Positions 1-8,389 of a DNA stretch of 26,168 nt are shown here, one piece after another. Below the pieces are notes generated by a model. It was not told the DNA's origin, searched no databases, and was given only the letters and a program-made list of their open reading frames with translations. The DNA lies in NCBI GenBank assembly GCA_947505055.1, contig CANNLO010000025.1:1-26168 (forward strand), given 5' to 3'. A program made the translations under genes and the position numbers. Source of the stretch: Methylococcaceae bacterium. Lineage in GTDB: Bacteria; Pseudomonadota; Gammaproteobacteria; Methylococcales; Methylomonadaceae. Position 1 is the first letter of the stretch; each line of letters begins with the position of its first letter.

Positions 1-107
1 GACGTGGTTAATTTAACTTTTGATGGTGTATCAGACATTTTATTTTCCGTTGCAATTGATAGTGTTGCGGTTAAAAGCAGCATCATGGAGACGATGAAAT
101 TGCGCAT
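1..107 (-). CDS. Secreted protein N-terminus, probably cyclophilin-type peptidyl-prolyl isomerase (partial)
   Basis: The minus strand opens at an ATG (105-107) preceded by an AGGA-type ribosome site and stays open to the window edge, giving 35 codons. The first ~20 residues form a signal peptide (MRNF, then a run of hydrophobic residues ending LSIAT). The visible mature part ends in PSKVKLTT, which resembles the opening beta strand of bacterial cyclophilins. A PPIase gene divergent from cysS is a common gammaproteobacterial arrangement, which supports the call. The catalytic core lies outside the window, so the coding start is well supported but the product is inferred from a short stretch and synteny. 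It could be another periplasmic protein. Confidence 0.55.
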   Translation of the reverse strand, partial: MRNFIVSMMLLLTATLSIATENKMSDTPSKVKLTT

Positions 108-157
108 GTTTTTTCCTGGTTAATAGATGCGAAGAATAGATTCTAAGTGTTTTTGTC

Positions 158-186
158 TTGAAAGAGAAGCATCTGCTTGGTAGATT
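158..186 (+). promoter_or_regulatory. Candidate sigma70 promoter for cysS
   Basis: TTGAAA (158-163) and TAGATT (181-186) are separated by exactly 17 bp and lie ~80 bp before the cysS start. The -35 matches 5/6 and the -10 matches 4/6. It is also downstream of the divergent secreted-protein start, as expected for a cysS promoter. Sequence match only. Confidence 0.35.
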
Positions 187-266
187 GTACCGATTTGTTT
201 AAGCTTTCCCGACTTGATCAGCCCTGTTTACGCTTAATACAGGACTTAACTGAATAATTTAATCTC

Positions 267-1652
267 ATGTTAAAAATATATAACACCCTGACCCGAAAAA
301 AAGAACTGTTTAAGCCGCTAGTAGCGGGCAAAGTCGGTCTGTACGTCTGCGGCATGACGGTTTATGATTACTGCCATATCGGTCATGCCCGGGTCATGGT
401 CGTGTTTGATACCGTTGCACGATATTTTCGCTATTTAAATTATGAGTTGACCTATGTCCGCAATATCACTGATATCGATGACAAAATCATAAAACGTGCT
501 ATCGAAAACGGCGAAGAATACGGTCGCTTAACCGAACGTTTTATTGATGCGATGCACGAAGATGAACGGGCACTTTCAGTTTTACCCCCTGATATTGAAC
601 CCAGAGCAACACAGTCTATCGGGGACATAATTACCATGATTACGACTTTGGCAGCCAAAGATCTGGCTTATGTCGGAACTAATGGCGATGTGTTTTATGC
701 AGTAAATAATTTCAAGAATTACGGCCGCTTATCGGGCAAAAATCTCAATGATTTACAGGCTGGGGAACGTGTTGATATTGACTTGGCCAAGCGAAATCCC
801 ATGGATTTTGTGTTATGGAAAATGGCTAAAACCAATGAACCGGCCTGGGAATCGCCTTGGGGTTTGGGTCGCCCTGGCTGGCATATCGAATGCTCTGCGA
901 TGTCAACCTGCTGCCTGGGAAATCATTTTGACATTCATGGCGGTGGCATGGATTTACAGTTTCCACATCATGAAAATGAAATAGCCCAATCGGAAGGAGC
1001 GACTGACGAGAAATTTGTCAATCTCTGGATGCATAATGGATTTGTACGCGTCGATGATGAAAAAATGTCCAAATCGTTGGGTAATTTTTTTACCGTACGC
1101 GAAGTATTAAAGCAGTATCAACCTGAGATAATTCGTTTTTTTATTCTATCCAGCCATTACCGTAGCCCGTTAAACTATTCGGATGAGCAATTAAATGACG
1201 CAGGAACCGCTTTAACACGGCTTTACACTGCACTACGCGGAGTAAATCTCGTAGCAAATGAAATTATCGATGAAACTTACAAAACGCGCTTTGAACAGGC
1301 TATGAACGATGATTTTAATACTCCCGTGGGTCTAGCCGTTTTATTTGATTTGGCGCGTGATTTAAACAAAGCAAAGTCACATGATCCTGAAAAAATCAGC
1401 ATTCTTGCGGCTAGCTTGCGCCAATTAGCTGGCCTACTGGGTATATTGCAGAATGACCCAGATGCTTTTATGAAAGGCAGTGGAGACAATGAATCTGATG
1501 ACGGAAAAATTGAACAACAAATTCAAGCAAGACTTAATGCAAAAATAGCCAAGGAATGGCCATTAGCCGACAAAATTCGTAATGAGCTCAAAGAGCAAGG
1601 TGTAATACTTGAAGATTCACCCGATGGCACAACAAGCTGGCGGCGCGACTAG
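267..1652 (+). CDS. cysS: Cysteinyl-tRNA synthetase
   Basis: This class I aminoacyl-tRNA synthetase charges tRNA-Cys with cysteine in the cytoplasm. The protein is 461 aa, the same length as the E. coli enzyme. The HIGH signature is at residues 37-40 and KMSKS at 266-270. The four zinc ligands that select cysteine are in place: C28, C209, H234 and E238, the same numbering as in E. coli. The C-terminal ~150 residues (DALR-type helical bundle, then the small anticodon-binding end) are complete and finish in [11 protein letters not shown], a typical ending. The Shine-Dalgarno sequence is weak. The gene stands alone, divergent from the secreted-protein gene and convergent with tRNA-Leu. Confidence 0.98.
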   Translation: MLKIYNTLTRKKELFKPLVAGKVGLYVCGMTVYDYCHIGHARVMVVFDTVARYFRYLNYELTYVRNITDIDDKIIKRAIENGEEYGRLTERFIDAMHEDERALSVLPPDIEPRATQSIGDIITMITTLAAKDLAYVGTNGDVFYAVNNFKNYGRLSGKNLNDLQAGERVDIDLAKRNPMDFVLWKMAKTNEPAWESPWGLGRPGWHIECSAMSTCCLGNHFDIHGGGMDLQFPHHENEIAQSEGATDEKFVNLWMHNGFVRVDDEKMSKSLGNFFTVREVLKQYQPEIIRFFILSSHYRSPLNYSDEQLNDAGTALTRLYTALRGVNLVANEIIDETYKTRFEQAMNDDFNTPVGLAVLFDLARDLNKAKSHDPEKISILAASLRQLAGLLGILQNDPDAFMKGSGDNESDDGKIEQQIQARLNAKIAKEWPLADKIRNELKEQGVILEDSPDGTTSWRRD

Positions 1653-1828
1653 AAATGTATAATGTATAAATAGCGAAGAGTATAGAGACAAAAAAATAAC
1701 CAAAGGGAAAGAATAAAGATAAAGCCTCTGATTTTTTATTCGACATTAAAGGTGCGCGTTTTTATAAAAAACGACTAGATGATATTTTTTCTAGCTCACC
1801 CCTTTTTTCAGTACACTAGAAAGAAAGG

Positions 1829-1913
1829 TGGTGCGAATGGAGAGACTCGAACTCTCACAGGATAACCTACTGGAACCTAAATCCAGCGCGTCTACCAGTT
1901 CCGCCACATTCGC
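1829..1913 (-). tRNA. tRNA-Leu (anticodon UAG)
   Basis: On the minus strand an 85-nt cloverleaf can be drawn. The acceptor stem is GCGAATG (1907-1913) pairing with CATTCGC (1833-1839), followed by discriminator A and an encoded CCA (1829-1831). The D-arm contains the class II pattern GGTAGACGC. The anticodon stem CTGGA/TCCAG encloses the loop TTTAGGT, so the anticodon is TAG, reading CUA/CUG-family leucine codons. There is a long leucine-type variable arm, and the T-loop is GTTCGAGTC. The 85-nt length equals E. coli tRNA-Leu(UAG). Confidence 0.96.
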
Positions 1914-1932
1914 ACTTTATAATGAACTTCAA

Positions 1933-1962
1933 ATTATAGCCGTAATCATAGCCGAACACCAA
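1933..1962 (-). promoter_or_regulatory. Sigma70 promoter of tRNA-Leu
   Basis: On the minus strand TTGGTG (1957-1962) and a perfect TATAAT (1933-1938) are 18 bp apart, and the -10 ends 19 nt before the mature tRNA 5' end. The distance fits a short pre-tRNA leader. The same DNA forms the inverted repeat AAATTATAGC/GCTATAATTT (1931-1972) followed by T residues on the plus strand, so it could also act as a weak plus-strand terminator. Confidence 0.55.
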
Positions 1963-2111
1963 GCTATAATTTTTTTTATTTAGATTATAACTGATTACAA
2001 AAACGCCCGATTAGTCTCATTTTTACTATAAACTTACAACTTACTCTTTAAATTTCATTGATATGAATGTAATATTAATATGAAATTAATTCAATGCGAA
2101 AGGAGTACGAA

Positions 2112-2363
2112 ATGACCATTTCACTTAACACCAGTGCAGTTAGCCTTATAAATACTGCCCAATATAAAGCAGCCGATGCTGCTCAAGCAATTGCGAAAAT
2201 GCCTACACAAGACAATGAAGTAGGCACTGATAATTTCAATTCAACTGATCTCATCAAACCAGTTCTCAGCCTTAAAGAATCTGAACTGGAAACATCCGCT
2301 GCCGTTAAATTACTTGAAGCAGATAAAGAAACTATTGGTTCTTTACTTGATATTAAAGCCTGA
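2112..2363 (+). CDS. Small protein resembling flagellar rod/hook terminal helices (function unknown)
   Basis: This is an 83-residue protein. The ATG at 2112 is chosen because a strong AAAGGAG (2099-2105) sits 6 nt before it. An earlier in-frame ATG at 2094 would place that ribosome site inside the gene. I do not recognise a named family. The first ~30 residues (MTISLNTSAVSLINTAQYKA...) look like an amphipathic helix. The last ~25 (SAAVKLLEADKETIG, then SLLDIKA) resemble the C-terminal D0 helix of flagellar rod/hook proteins, which typically ends in a 'TADEML..LLDIKA'-like pattern. It lacks the middle domains of a rod or hook subunit. No signal peptide, Cys or membrane segment is present. Its stop lies 1 nt from the stop of the convergent radical SAM gene. 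The resemblance is my inference from pattern, not from a search. Confidence 0.75.
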   Translation: MTISLNTSAVSLINTAQYKAADAAQAIAKMPTQDNEVGTDNFNSTDLIKPVLSLKESELETSAAVKLLEADKETIGSLLDIKA

Positions 2364-2364
2364 A

Positions 2365-3219
2365 CTAATGGCTTACCCCCACATCAAAACCCAAGCACCT
2401 GATTTCTTGTGCGAATTCATTCAACATTTCCTGTGACAACTTCTCCAGCCGATTAGCCTCCGACTGGAGAGAGTCTCTTGCAATCGTGTACAACATCACC
2501 CCCCTCAAATCGCAGCCTTTAGCCGTAATACTCTTAAGCAGTTCAAGAAATGCCTTTTTTTCCCCAACAGACAAACCACGCTTATCAAAATCCACCAAAC
2601 AGGTTTGCAATTTTGTTGGGCATAATTTCGTCGAAAGCATGAGATTCTCGATACCCGAATAAAGACTTTGACCGGAATTATTGATCAATGCCCTACCTTC
2701 GTCAGTAGCACTATCCAATTTAAACCAGACTTCTCCCCCATAGCCATTTAATACTTTTAAGCCTTTCTGAACACCTGACCGGTGAACTAAACTGCCATTG
2801 GTTATCAACACAAAATGACTCTGCGGCAAAACCCCCGCCGCAGTCGCAACCCTGCCAATCAAGGCAACCGCTTTGGCAAAATCTTTTACGCTGGTTGGCT
2901 CTCCATTGCCGGAAATTGCAATGTCTTTAATTAGCTGCCTATCCCGATCTACTTCAAATCGCTGATAAAAATCACCATTTTGAACATCATCAAGAAAAAA
3001 CCTAAGCTCATCATCCAATAACTGAAAATCAATTTCCGGTGCCGCACCTATTTTTAGATCGGGGACCTGACAATAAATGCAGCGCCAGTTGCAGGCATTA
3101 TTGGTATTGAAATTAATCCCGATGGACAAACCACCTGCGCGCCTTGAGAGTACCGGATAAACGTACTTTAATCCAGCGACATCCCGATCATGATTGGTTG
3201 TTGTTAATATTTTAGACAT
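2365..3219 (-). CDS. Radical SAM protein downstream of the fhc genes
   Basis: This 284-aa protein has a canonical C-x3-C-x2-C iron-sulfur motif at C43, C47 and C50 (CNWRCIYC). The motif binds the [4Fe-4S] cluster that cleaves S-adenosylmethionine. The stretch ISGNGEPTS (~115-123) matches the glycine-rich 'GGEP'-type SAM-contacting motif of the family. Other features of the partial TIM barrel, such as the VLITNGS strand, follow. There is no SPASM-like extra cysteine cluster, only scattered Cys. The substrate is unknown. The gene follows fhcC on the same strand after 112 nt and may be co-transcribed. That suggests, without proof, a role in C1 metabolism, such as maturing a cofactor or a residue. 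Radical SAM identity is sure; the specific function is not. Confidence 0.85.
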   Translation of the reverse strand: MSKILTTTNHDRDVAGLKYVYPVLSRRAGGLSIGINFNTNNACNWRCIYCQVPDLKIGAAPEIDFQLLDDELRFFLDDVQNGDFYQRFEVDRDRQLIKDIAISGNGEPTSVKDFAKAVALIGRVATAAGVLPQSHFVLITNGSLVHRSGVQKGLKVLNGYGGEVWFKLDSATDEGRALINNSGQSLYSGIENLMLSTKLCPTKLQTCLVDFDKRGLSVGEKKAFLELLKSITAKGCDLRGVMLYTIARDSLQSEANRLEKLSQEMLNEFAQEIRCLGFDVGVSH

Positions 3220-3331
3220 GATACTGACTAAGGACAGACTAAAAAGAAAAGACCAGCAAACTGCACGGCTTAAGCATTTTACCCTTCGTCCTTCGTCTTT
3301 TCAGAAAAGATAAATAACAGAGAGTTACTTA

Positions 3332-4147
3332 TTAGTTGATTTTAACCAAAACTTCGCCTTTCCCCATCTCCGACATGTCTCCGGCATAGCGCTGCACTCG
3401 ATTAAATGAAGCACTGCTGCTAGCAAACCTAGAATTTAATCTTTTAAACGAGGCAAACAAAATCGGTAAAAAAGCCAAGGTATGAGCGCCGCAATCATTA
3501 AATCTTGCAGATGCAACAGGTTGATTCCACAACAATAAAGTACCGCGACGCATTGCAAAACCCAAATAGTTACCGGTCTGACCCATGACAGCAATTGTTC
3601 CCGCTGTCATTCGGGAGCCACAATAATCGCCGGCATTTCCCTCAATTAGAATATTGCCACGACGCATGTGATCACCGGCACGCTCGCCAACATTCCCTTT
3701 AATCAGAATAGTACCGCCCTTCATGCCCATTTTATTGCCAGGCAAGGCCGCACCCAAAAAATCACCGGCATTCCCATTAACACACAAAAAACCTTTTTTC
3801 ATTTCGCAAGCGGCATAAAGACCAACATTACCGGTCACAACAATCTCACCGGATTTCATGCCCAAGCCTAGATAAGCGCCAGCATCACCTTCGACGGTTA
3901 TGCTCCCACCATCAAGTTCTTTGCCGATAAAATCAAGCTTTTCGAAACTTCCTTTTATGATGATATTTTGCGTATCAACACCGTCAATAACAAACAACTC
4001 ATCAACCCGAACTTTACACTTGCCATTCTGCAAGGTCAGCACCGCAATTTGGTTAACTTGCAGACCAGCAAGTTTCTGACAAACCAGCGGCGACATATCA
4101 ACGCGCTGAGCGGGTTTATGTTTCAGCGTAAAAGTTAACGCGCTCAT
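3332..4147 (-). CDS. fhcC: Formyltransferase/hydrolase complex subunit C
   Basis: This 271-aa protein is homologous to formylmethanofuran dehydrogenase subunit C (FwdC/FmdC). From about residue 75 to 205 it consists of repeated units of the type G-x2-M-x2-G-x-I-x-V-x-G-N-x-G-x3-G, for example MKKGFLCVNGNAG and MRRGNILIEGNAG. These form a right-handed beta-helix scaffold. In the methylotroph Fhc complex it is a structural subunit beside FhcA, FhcB and FhcD. Its ATG overlaps the fhcD stop by 4 bp (ATGA), so translation is likely coupled to fhcD. The C-terminal ~55 residues after the helix are Ser/Phe/Arg-rich and presumably pack on a partner. The cytoplasmic location is family knowledge. Confidence 0.95.
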   Translation of the reverse strand: MSALTFTLKHKPAQRVDMSPLVCQKLAGLQVNQIAVLTLQNGKCKVRVDELFVIDGVDTQNIIIKGSFEKLDFIGKELDGGSITVEGDAGAYLGLGMKSGEIVVTGNVGLYAACEMKKGFLCVNGNAGDFLGAALPGNKMGMKGGTILIKGNVGERAGDHMRRGNILIEGNAGDYCGSRMTAGTIAVMGQTGNYLGFAMRRGTLLLWNQPVASARFNDCGAHTLAFLPILFASFKRLNSRFASSSASFNRVQRYAGDMSEMGKGEVLVKIN

Positions 4148-5040
4148 GCCATAATCTCCTGCAAATGAAAGTGAAAAGGCCCCAATTTACCACCGTAATT
4201 CCCCGCACTAATTCGTTTAATACCTTGCGCCGCACCTAAATCACACACTGCCTGAATTCCGACGCGCATGGCTTTATCAATATCTTCTTTGGTTAAACCG
4301 TCAATGACAATTTCCATAACTGATTCAATTTCCGGAGAAAGATCAGTTTTGGTCATACCTTTCAATGTCGGACAAAAAGCATCGTTGGTTGACGCGCCCA
4401 AAGACGCATATTTTGAGCCCACCTTGGAACCTGAACGCACCACACCACCAGGAAAAGGCATTATTACATTGGGAATTTTACGCATTTCTTCAATCGCCGC
4501 TTCACAAGCTGCCAAGGCTTGGGGTTGAGACTTGGCCAACACCAAAAAATTACCGCCGCCGACTGCATCGACTTGCCCGGTAGTCGCTTCGGTTAAAAAT
4601 TCGCCATCCATGACGGGAATACGCCAATAACGTTTGCTGTCAATCAGCTTGGAGACCTGAAAACCGTCACCAAAATAACGCAAATTCTTACCCAACGCGA
4701 TGCGTGTTCCCCCGTCAATTCCCGCAAACAAAGCAGAGGTTGGCGAGGTTAAAACGCATTGCCCGGCTCGGGTTTCAAGTTGCTTGGCCAAACCTTTGCC
4801 GCCCATTGCAAAAATCATGATCGACACGCCTGGACGCCCATCTGGCGTTTCGGATGTATCAAGAATCCGTTCAATCCCGGCCTCGCAACCGCAGGCAATT
4901 ACTGAGGTTGCAAAACCGGTCATGGCTTGCGCAGAAATCATTGCCCATTTTTCATTTTGTGCGGTAATGATGGCACGAGTAGCTTTCATCGGGAACGCTT
5001 CCGCAAAGGTTGCATCAATGGTTACACCGTTAATAATCAT
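4144..5040 (-). CDS. fhcD: Formylmethanofuran:H4MPT formyltransferase, Fhc subunit D
   Basis: This 298-aa protein has the usual length of the Ftr family. The N-terminus INGVTIDATFAEAFPMKATR and the following TAQNEKWA match the Ftr fold. It transfers the formyl group between tetrahydromethanopterin and the (methylo)furan carrier, in methylotrophs working from formyl-H4MPT toward formate. Other family-like stretches are SVIACGCEAGIE, ETPDGRPG and the glycine-rich C-terminal SAGNYGGKLGPFHFHL. The start codon overlaps the stop of the upstream small gene (ATGA at 5037-5040) and the stop overlaps the fhcC start, so three genes are chained by translational coupling. All expected sections of the protein are present. 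Confidence 0.97.
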   Translation of the reverse strand: MIINGVTIDATFAEAFPMKATRAIITAQNEKWAMISAQAMTGFATSVIACGCEAGIERILDTSETPDGRPGVSIMIFAMGGKGLAKQLETRAGQCVLTSPTSALFAGIDGGTRIALGKNLRYFGDGFQVSKLIDSKRYWRIPVMDGEFLTEATTGQVDAVGGGNFLVLAKSQPQALAACEAAIEEMRKIPNVIMPFPGGVVRSGSKVGSKYASLGASTNDAFCPTLKGMTKTDLSPEIESVMEIVIDGLTKEDIDKAMRVGIQAVCDLGAAQGIKRISAGNYGGKLGPFHFHLQEIMA

Positions 5041-5354
5041 ATTCCAGCGCTCAGTTTAGGTAATAAGGCGGCGATAAAGGCCGTTTGTAAAAATCCGGCA
5101 CCAATAATCCAGCGGGTAAACTCAGCTTTTGATTCTGCAATATCACGCTTCATGTCAGCCCTTAATAATTCAATTTTTAATTCCAACTCTCGAATATCAT
5201 GTTTATTGGCTAACTCTGTAAAATGCGTCTCGCCCTGAAATTGTTCGAAAGCCGTGCTTAACACTTGTACCTGCGCTCTCGCCTGCTCTTCAATTATGAC
5301 CGAATCCTTAAGCTTGCGAATAAATGCATAGGTATCAAAGGCTAAAGTCGTCAT
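5037..5354 (-). CDS. DUF1640-like coiled-coil protein with C-terminal membrane anchor, inside the fhc operon
   Basis: This 105-aa protein sits between fhcA (29-nt gap) and fhcD (4-bp ATGA overlap). Residues 1-40 (FDTYAFIRKLKDSVIIEEQA, then QVQVLSTAFEQ) are a short helical head. Residues ~45-80 form a charged heptad-like coiled coil (RELELKIELLRADMKRDIAE). Residues ~82-102 (IIGAGFLQTAFIAALL) form one hydrophobic segment at the C-terminus. This is the architecture of bacterial DUF1640/CCDC90-like proteins, whose bacterial role is not established. No catalytic motif is visible. The coupling to fhcD implies production in proportion to the Fhc subunits. I infer a tail-anchored tether or assembly factor for the complex. 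It could be an unrelated passenger, but overlap at both junctions of fhcD argues against chance insertion. Confidence 0.85.
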   Translation of the reverse strand: MTTLAFDTYAFIRKLKDSVIIEEQARAQVQVLSTAFEQFQGETHFTELANKHDIRELELKIELLRADMKRDIAESKAEFTRWIIGAGFLQTAFIAALLPKLSAGI

Positions 5355-5382
5355 TATCTATTACCTATAAAACTGATAGCCA

Positions 5383-7050
5383 TCATGCCACTTCTCCGCT
5401 CAGCGGATGAACAGTCAAACTGCCTCGGCCGTCCTCGGTAATTTCATCATCGCTAATTTTGAAATTGCCTAATTTCATAGTCATAAACCGATCAAAATAT
5501 TTTTGTAAGTCTTTTTCCAGCGATGCATCAAAGTCAGGTTTAACGACATGGGTTGTACCCCATTTTGTGGATACCACTTTACCGTCAACCACCACCAATT
5601 GTCCGTCTTTAAACACATAATTCGGTTTTTCAAACATTTTTTGCCGGTCGACATTATCGGTATAAACGGTAATATCCGCCCAGTTGCCTGCACTCAAGCC
5701 GCCACGATCTTGCAAGCCAATCAATTTGGCGGCACCAGCGCGCGTCATAATCGCAATTTCCTGCAAACTATATTCACGTTCAATTGAGGCCAGATTAGTC
5801 ATTTTTTGCGCTTCAGGGTGTATTGTAGAAAGCACATCATTACGGAAACTTCTATCCATCAGCAAACGAATCAAATGCGGATAACTGGTAAACGGCGCGC
5901 CATTTGGATGGTCGGTGGTCAAAAAAATACGCCAGGGATCCTCAACCAGTAAGAAAGTTTCCAAACCTATCGCCCATTGCAGCGCATTAACAAAGTTCTG
6001 GTCTTTATATTTGAACGGCACCACGCCACAACCGGCGTCACATTCAATATCCATTGTTACCCATTTATTGGGACTGGCAAACTTATGATTGGCATGTTGG
6101 CGCATATTATCGCCAGATGCTGTTACTGTTTGACCAAACAAAATCTGCCCGACATCAATGGTGATATTTTTGTTTTTATTGACCGCTTCAGCAATCTGCG
6201 CCGCGCCCGATGAAAACTTAAAATCGCCTTCAGTGCCGTAACTATGAAACTGGATATGCGTCAGATGCATCGGCAAACCGCCTATGCCTTGGATAGTATC
6301 CAGCGTGGTATTGACATTGCCGGGTACACCCAGATTACAGCCATGAACATGCAAAGGATGCGTAACACCGATTTCTTTAACCGCTGTCGCCAATACTTGC
6401 AAAATATCACGAGGCGTTACTCCGTAATGGCAGTTTTGTTCGTCTAAATCCAGTTTGCGCTGATTAAATTTGAAGGCATTAATTCCGCCAGGATTTACCA
6501 CTTTAACGCCTATCGCCTTGGCGGCCTGCATGGTAAACGCGACATAATCATTAATCGCTTTTTGATCTTTCTTGGCAGTCAACATCCGCAACAAATAATC
6601 ATCACTGCCCAACAACACATAACCGCCTTTATCCAGAATCGGAATGTCGGCCATTTCCATGTGTGCCTGGCGGGCGTTGATTGGCAACACTGCCGGCTCA
6701 AAACCAGCGGTATAACCCATTTCCGCATAACGGTAACCGGTTACAAAAGTACTGGGCATGGCATGACCACAACCGGAACGGGTCACATCGGTTCGCGCAA
6801 CAGGATCTTGACGATGATCTTCCGGCAACAATATTCTGGCGATATTACCTTTGCCGCCACCAATATGAGTATGCATATCAATGGCTCCGGACATAACAAC
6901 TTTACCGGATAAATCGTATTCTTTATCAACCAGAGCATCTCCGACAGGTTTATTGACGATACGCCCATCCTGAATGTAAATATCCTGTTTCGCGCCATCA
7001 ACTCCGCTGGCAGGGTCATAGACCGCTCCATTTGTTAATTTAATCAACAT
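5383..7050 (-). CDS. fhcA: Formyltransferase/hydrolase complex subunit A (amidohydrolase)
   Basis: This 555-aa amidohydrolase-superfamily protein is homologous to FwdA/FmdA. It is the subunit that hydrolyses the N-formyl group from the furan carrier to give formate. Visible metal-site features are H60-x-H62 in DMHTHIGGG, a KVVNPGG segment around K183 (a plausible carboxylated lysine; K194 is the alternative), histidines at 234/236 and 262/265, and D380 in TTDHPNGAP. The N-terminal small beta domain (1-50) and a returning C-terminal strand (~460-500, ADITVYT and VVVDGKVV) complete the fold. It lies 60 nt after fhcB and 29 nt before the small membrane-anchor gene. Assignment of individual metal ligands is from memory of the family and has not been aligned. 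Confidence 0.97.
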   Translation of the reverse strand: MLIKLTNGAVYDPASGVDGAKQDIYIQDGRIVNKPVGDALVDKEYDLSGKVVMSGAIDMHTHIGGGKGNIARILLPEDHRQDPVARTDVTRSGCGHAMPSTFVTGYRYAEMGYTAGFEPAVLPINARQAHMEMADIPILDKGGYVLLGSDDYLLRMLTAKKDQKAINDYVAFTMQAAKAIGVKVVNPGGINAFKFNQRKLDLDEQNCHYGVTPRDILQVLATAVKEIGVTHPLHVHGCNLGVPGNVNTTLDTIQGIGGLPMHLTHIQFHSYGTEGDFKFSSGAAQIAEAVNKNKNITIDVGQILFGQTVTASGDNMRQHANHKFASPNKWVTMDIECDAGCGVVPFKYKDQNFVNALQWAIGLETFLLVEDPWRIFLTTDHPNGAPFTSYPHLIRLLMDRSFRNDVLSTIHPEAQKMTNLASIEREYSLQEIAIMTRAGAAKLIGLQDRGGLSAGNWADITVYTDNVDRQKMFEKPNYVFKDGQLVVVDGKVVSTKWGTTHVVKPDFDASLEKDLQKYFDRFMTMKLGNFKISDDEITEDGRGSLTVHPLSGEVA

Positions 7051-7110
7051 ATTAATTTTCCGAATGACTTGGATGTAATGATTGCAAAAATGACAAGAGC
7101 ATATCCCTTT

Positions 7111-8370
7111 TTATAAAGCTTGTTCAATGGCATTAAGTACGTCAAAGGTACTTGGCAAACCTGATTCACGTAATTTTTTTAGCCTGATTGCAACCACGTT
7201 ATCCATACGATAAGCATGACCGGCATGATCAATTCCTGGCGTGCCGACCGGAATAAAAACATCCGGCTCTTTAGTAAACGTCATTCCGGAACGACCCACC
7301 ACAATAGTCGGCAAAGTAGTTATAGGGGGAACTGCTTTCGCATTAAATGCCTGAACCCAAACCAACGTGTCAGCCTCACCATTAGCCAACAAAACATTGG
7401 CATCATTCAAATAAGGATCATATTCCGGATAGCCACTGGAAAAACGGGTGCGAGCAGGATAACCGGTCGTCCAGCCACAAACCTGATTGGCTGTTTGATC
7501 CCCCTCTTTGCCACCTAACGGAAAACCGGAACTACGGGTATTTCGGTTATTAAGATCCTTAACCATTTCAGAAATAGTCTGCACCGTCAATTCGGCCTGA
7601 CTGTATGCCAAGGCGCCTGCCGCCCAAGTCACTACACTATAAGTTGCCACTTTTAATTTATCAGCAATACTTTGTAAGTCAGCAACGGCGATGCCAGCAA
7701 CGAAATCAACCCGAATCGGATTACCCTTAACCAAGGCTCTTAACACGGCGACAATCTCAGGCAAAGCTTCATTGCTACATTCAAATACTTGCGCTGCCTT
7801 TCCTGCAGGCGAAGTCGAAGCCTCACCGGACGGTGCTTTGCCCAAATAAATAACCTCACGTTTGCTGGTATCGTCCAGAAACATGGATTCTTCATTCCAT
7901 AAATAACGCTCAAAAAAACGCGGTGAAAAACTTTCCAGATCAGTGCCGACCACCAACAATAAATCGCAGCGATTTTTGATTTCCGCCAACGTAGTATTCA
8001 TCCAGCCGGAATCCTGCAAAGCCAGAAAATTATTCCGTGCACCGGTAAAATTCATGTTATCAACTACGGCACCACTGCGATCAGCTAACGCCAGCAAAGC
8101 CCGCATGCCATTGACATCGGTTGCGCAACCGCCGATTAACGGTAAATTGGTGTCTTTTAATAATTCCGCCGCCTTGGCCACGGCTACTTCCAGGCTAACT
8201 TCTTTACCCTCGACTCGTGGTTGGGTATCGCTAATCGCCTGTTCAAAGGCGGGCGTATTAACCGCACAGCCGTTTTTAACCACCTTAAGCGCTACACCAT
8301 CAACCTGAATATTTAAATCATCCGTGCCAATACCGCAAAACGGGCTAGGTACTTCAGTTATCTCAGCCAT
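7111..8370 (-). CDS. fhcB: Formyltransferase/hydrolase complex subunit B
   Basis: This 419-aa protein is homologous to formylmethanofuran dehydrogenase subunit B (FwdB/FmdB) but adapted to a complex without redox chemistry. In dehydrogenases the N-terminus carries a four-cysteine [4Fe-4S] site. Here the matching segment reads PSPFCGIGTDD, so only C12 and a later C35 remain and a cluster is not expected. Family-like stretches follow, such as PLIGGCATDVNGMRA, VVGTDLESFSPRFFERY and TRSSGFPLGG. It is the first gene of the cluster, with AAGGA 8 nt before the ATG. In Fhc the subunit is thought to be structural or to help carry the furan cofactor. It is clearly intact, with no frameshift. Confidence 0.96.
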   Translation of the reverse strand: MAEITEVPSPFCGIGTDDLNIQVDGVALKVVKNGCAVNTPAFEQAISDTQPRVEGKEVSLEVAVAKAAELLKDTNLPLIGGCATDVNGMRALLALADRSGAVVDNMNFTGARNNFLALQDSGWMNTTLAEIKNRCDLLLVVGTDLESFSPRFFERYLWNEESMFLDDTSKREVIYLGKAPSGEASTSPAGKAAQVFECSNEALPEIVAVLRALVKGNPIRVDFVAGIAVADLQSIADKLKVATYSVVTWAAGALAYSQAELTVQTISEMVKDLNNRNTRSSGFPLGGKEGDQTANQVCGWTTGYPARTRFSSGYPEYDPYLNDANVLLANGEADTLVWVQAFNAKAVPPITTLPTIVVGRSGMTFTKEPDVFIPVGTPGIDHAGHAYRMDNVVAIRLKKLRESGLPSTFDVLNAIEQAL

Positions 8371-8389
8371 GAAACTATCCTTTTGTTAG

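Noticed and set aside
1760..1800. AT-only hairpin (CGTTTTT/AAAAACG type) between cysS and tRNA-Leu as a terminator
   Set aside because: The stem is almost entirely A-T, with no proper U-tract in a clear orientation.
2094..2111. Upstream ATG at 2094 as the start of the small rod/hook-like gene
   Set aside because: The AAAGGAG lies inside this extension and is well spaced for the ATG at 2112; nothing resembling a ribosome site precedes 2094.
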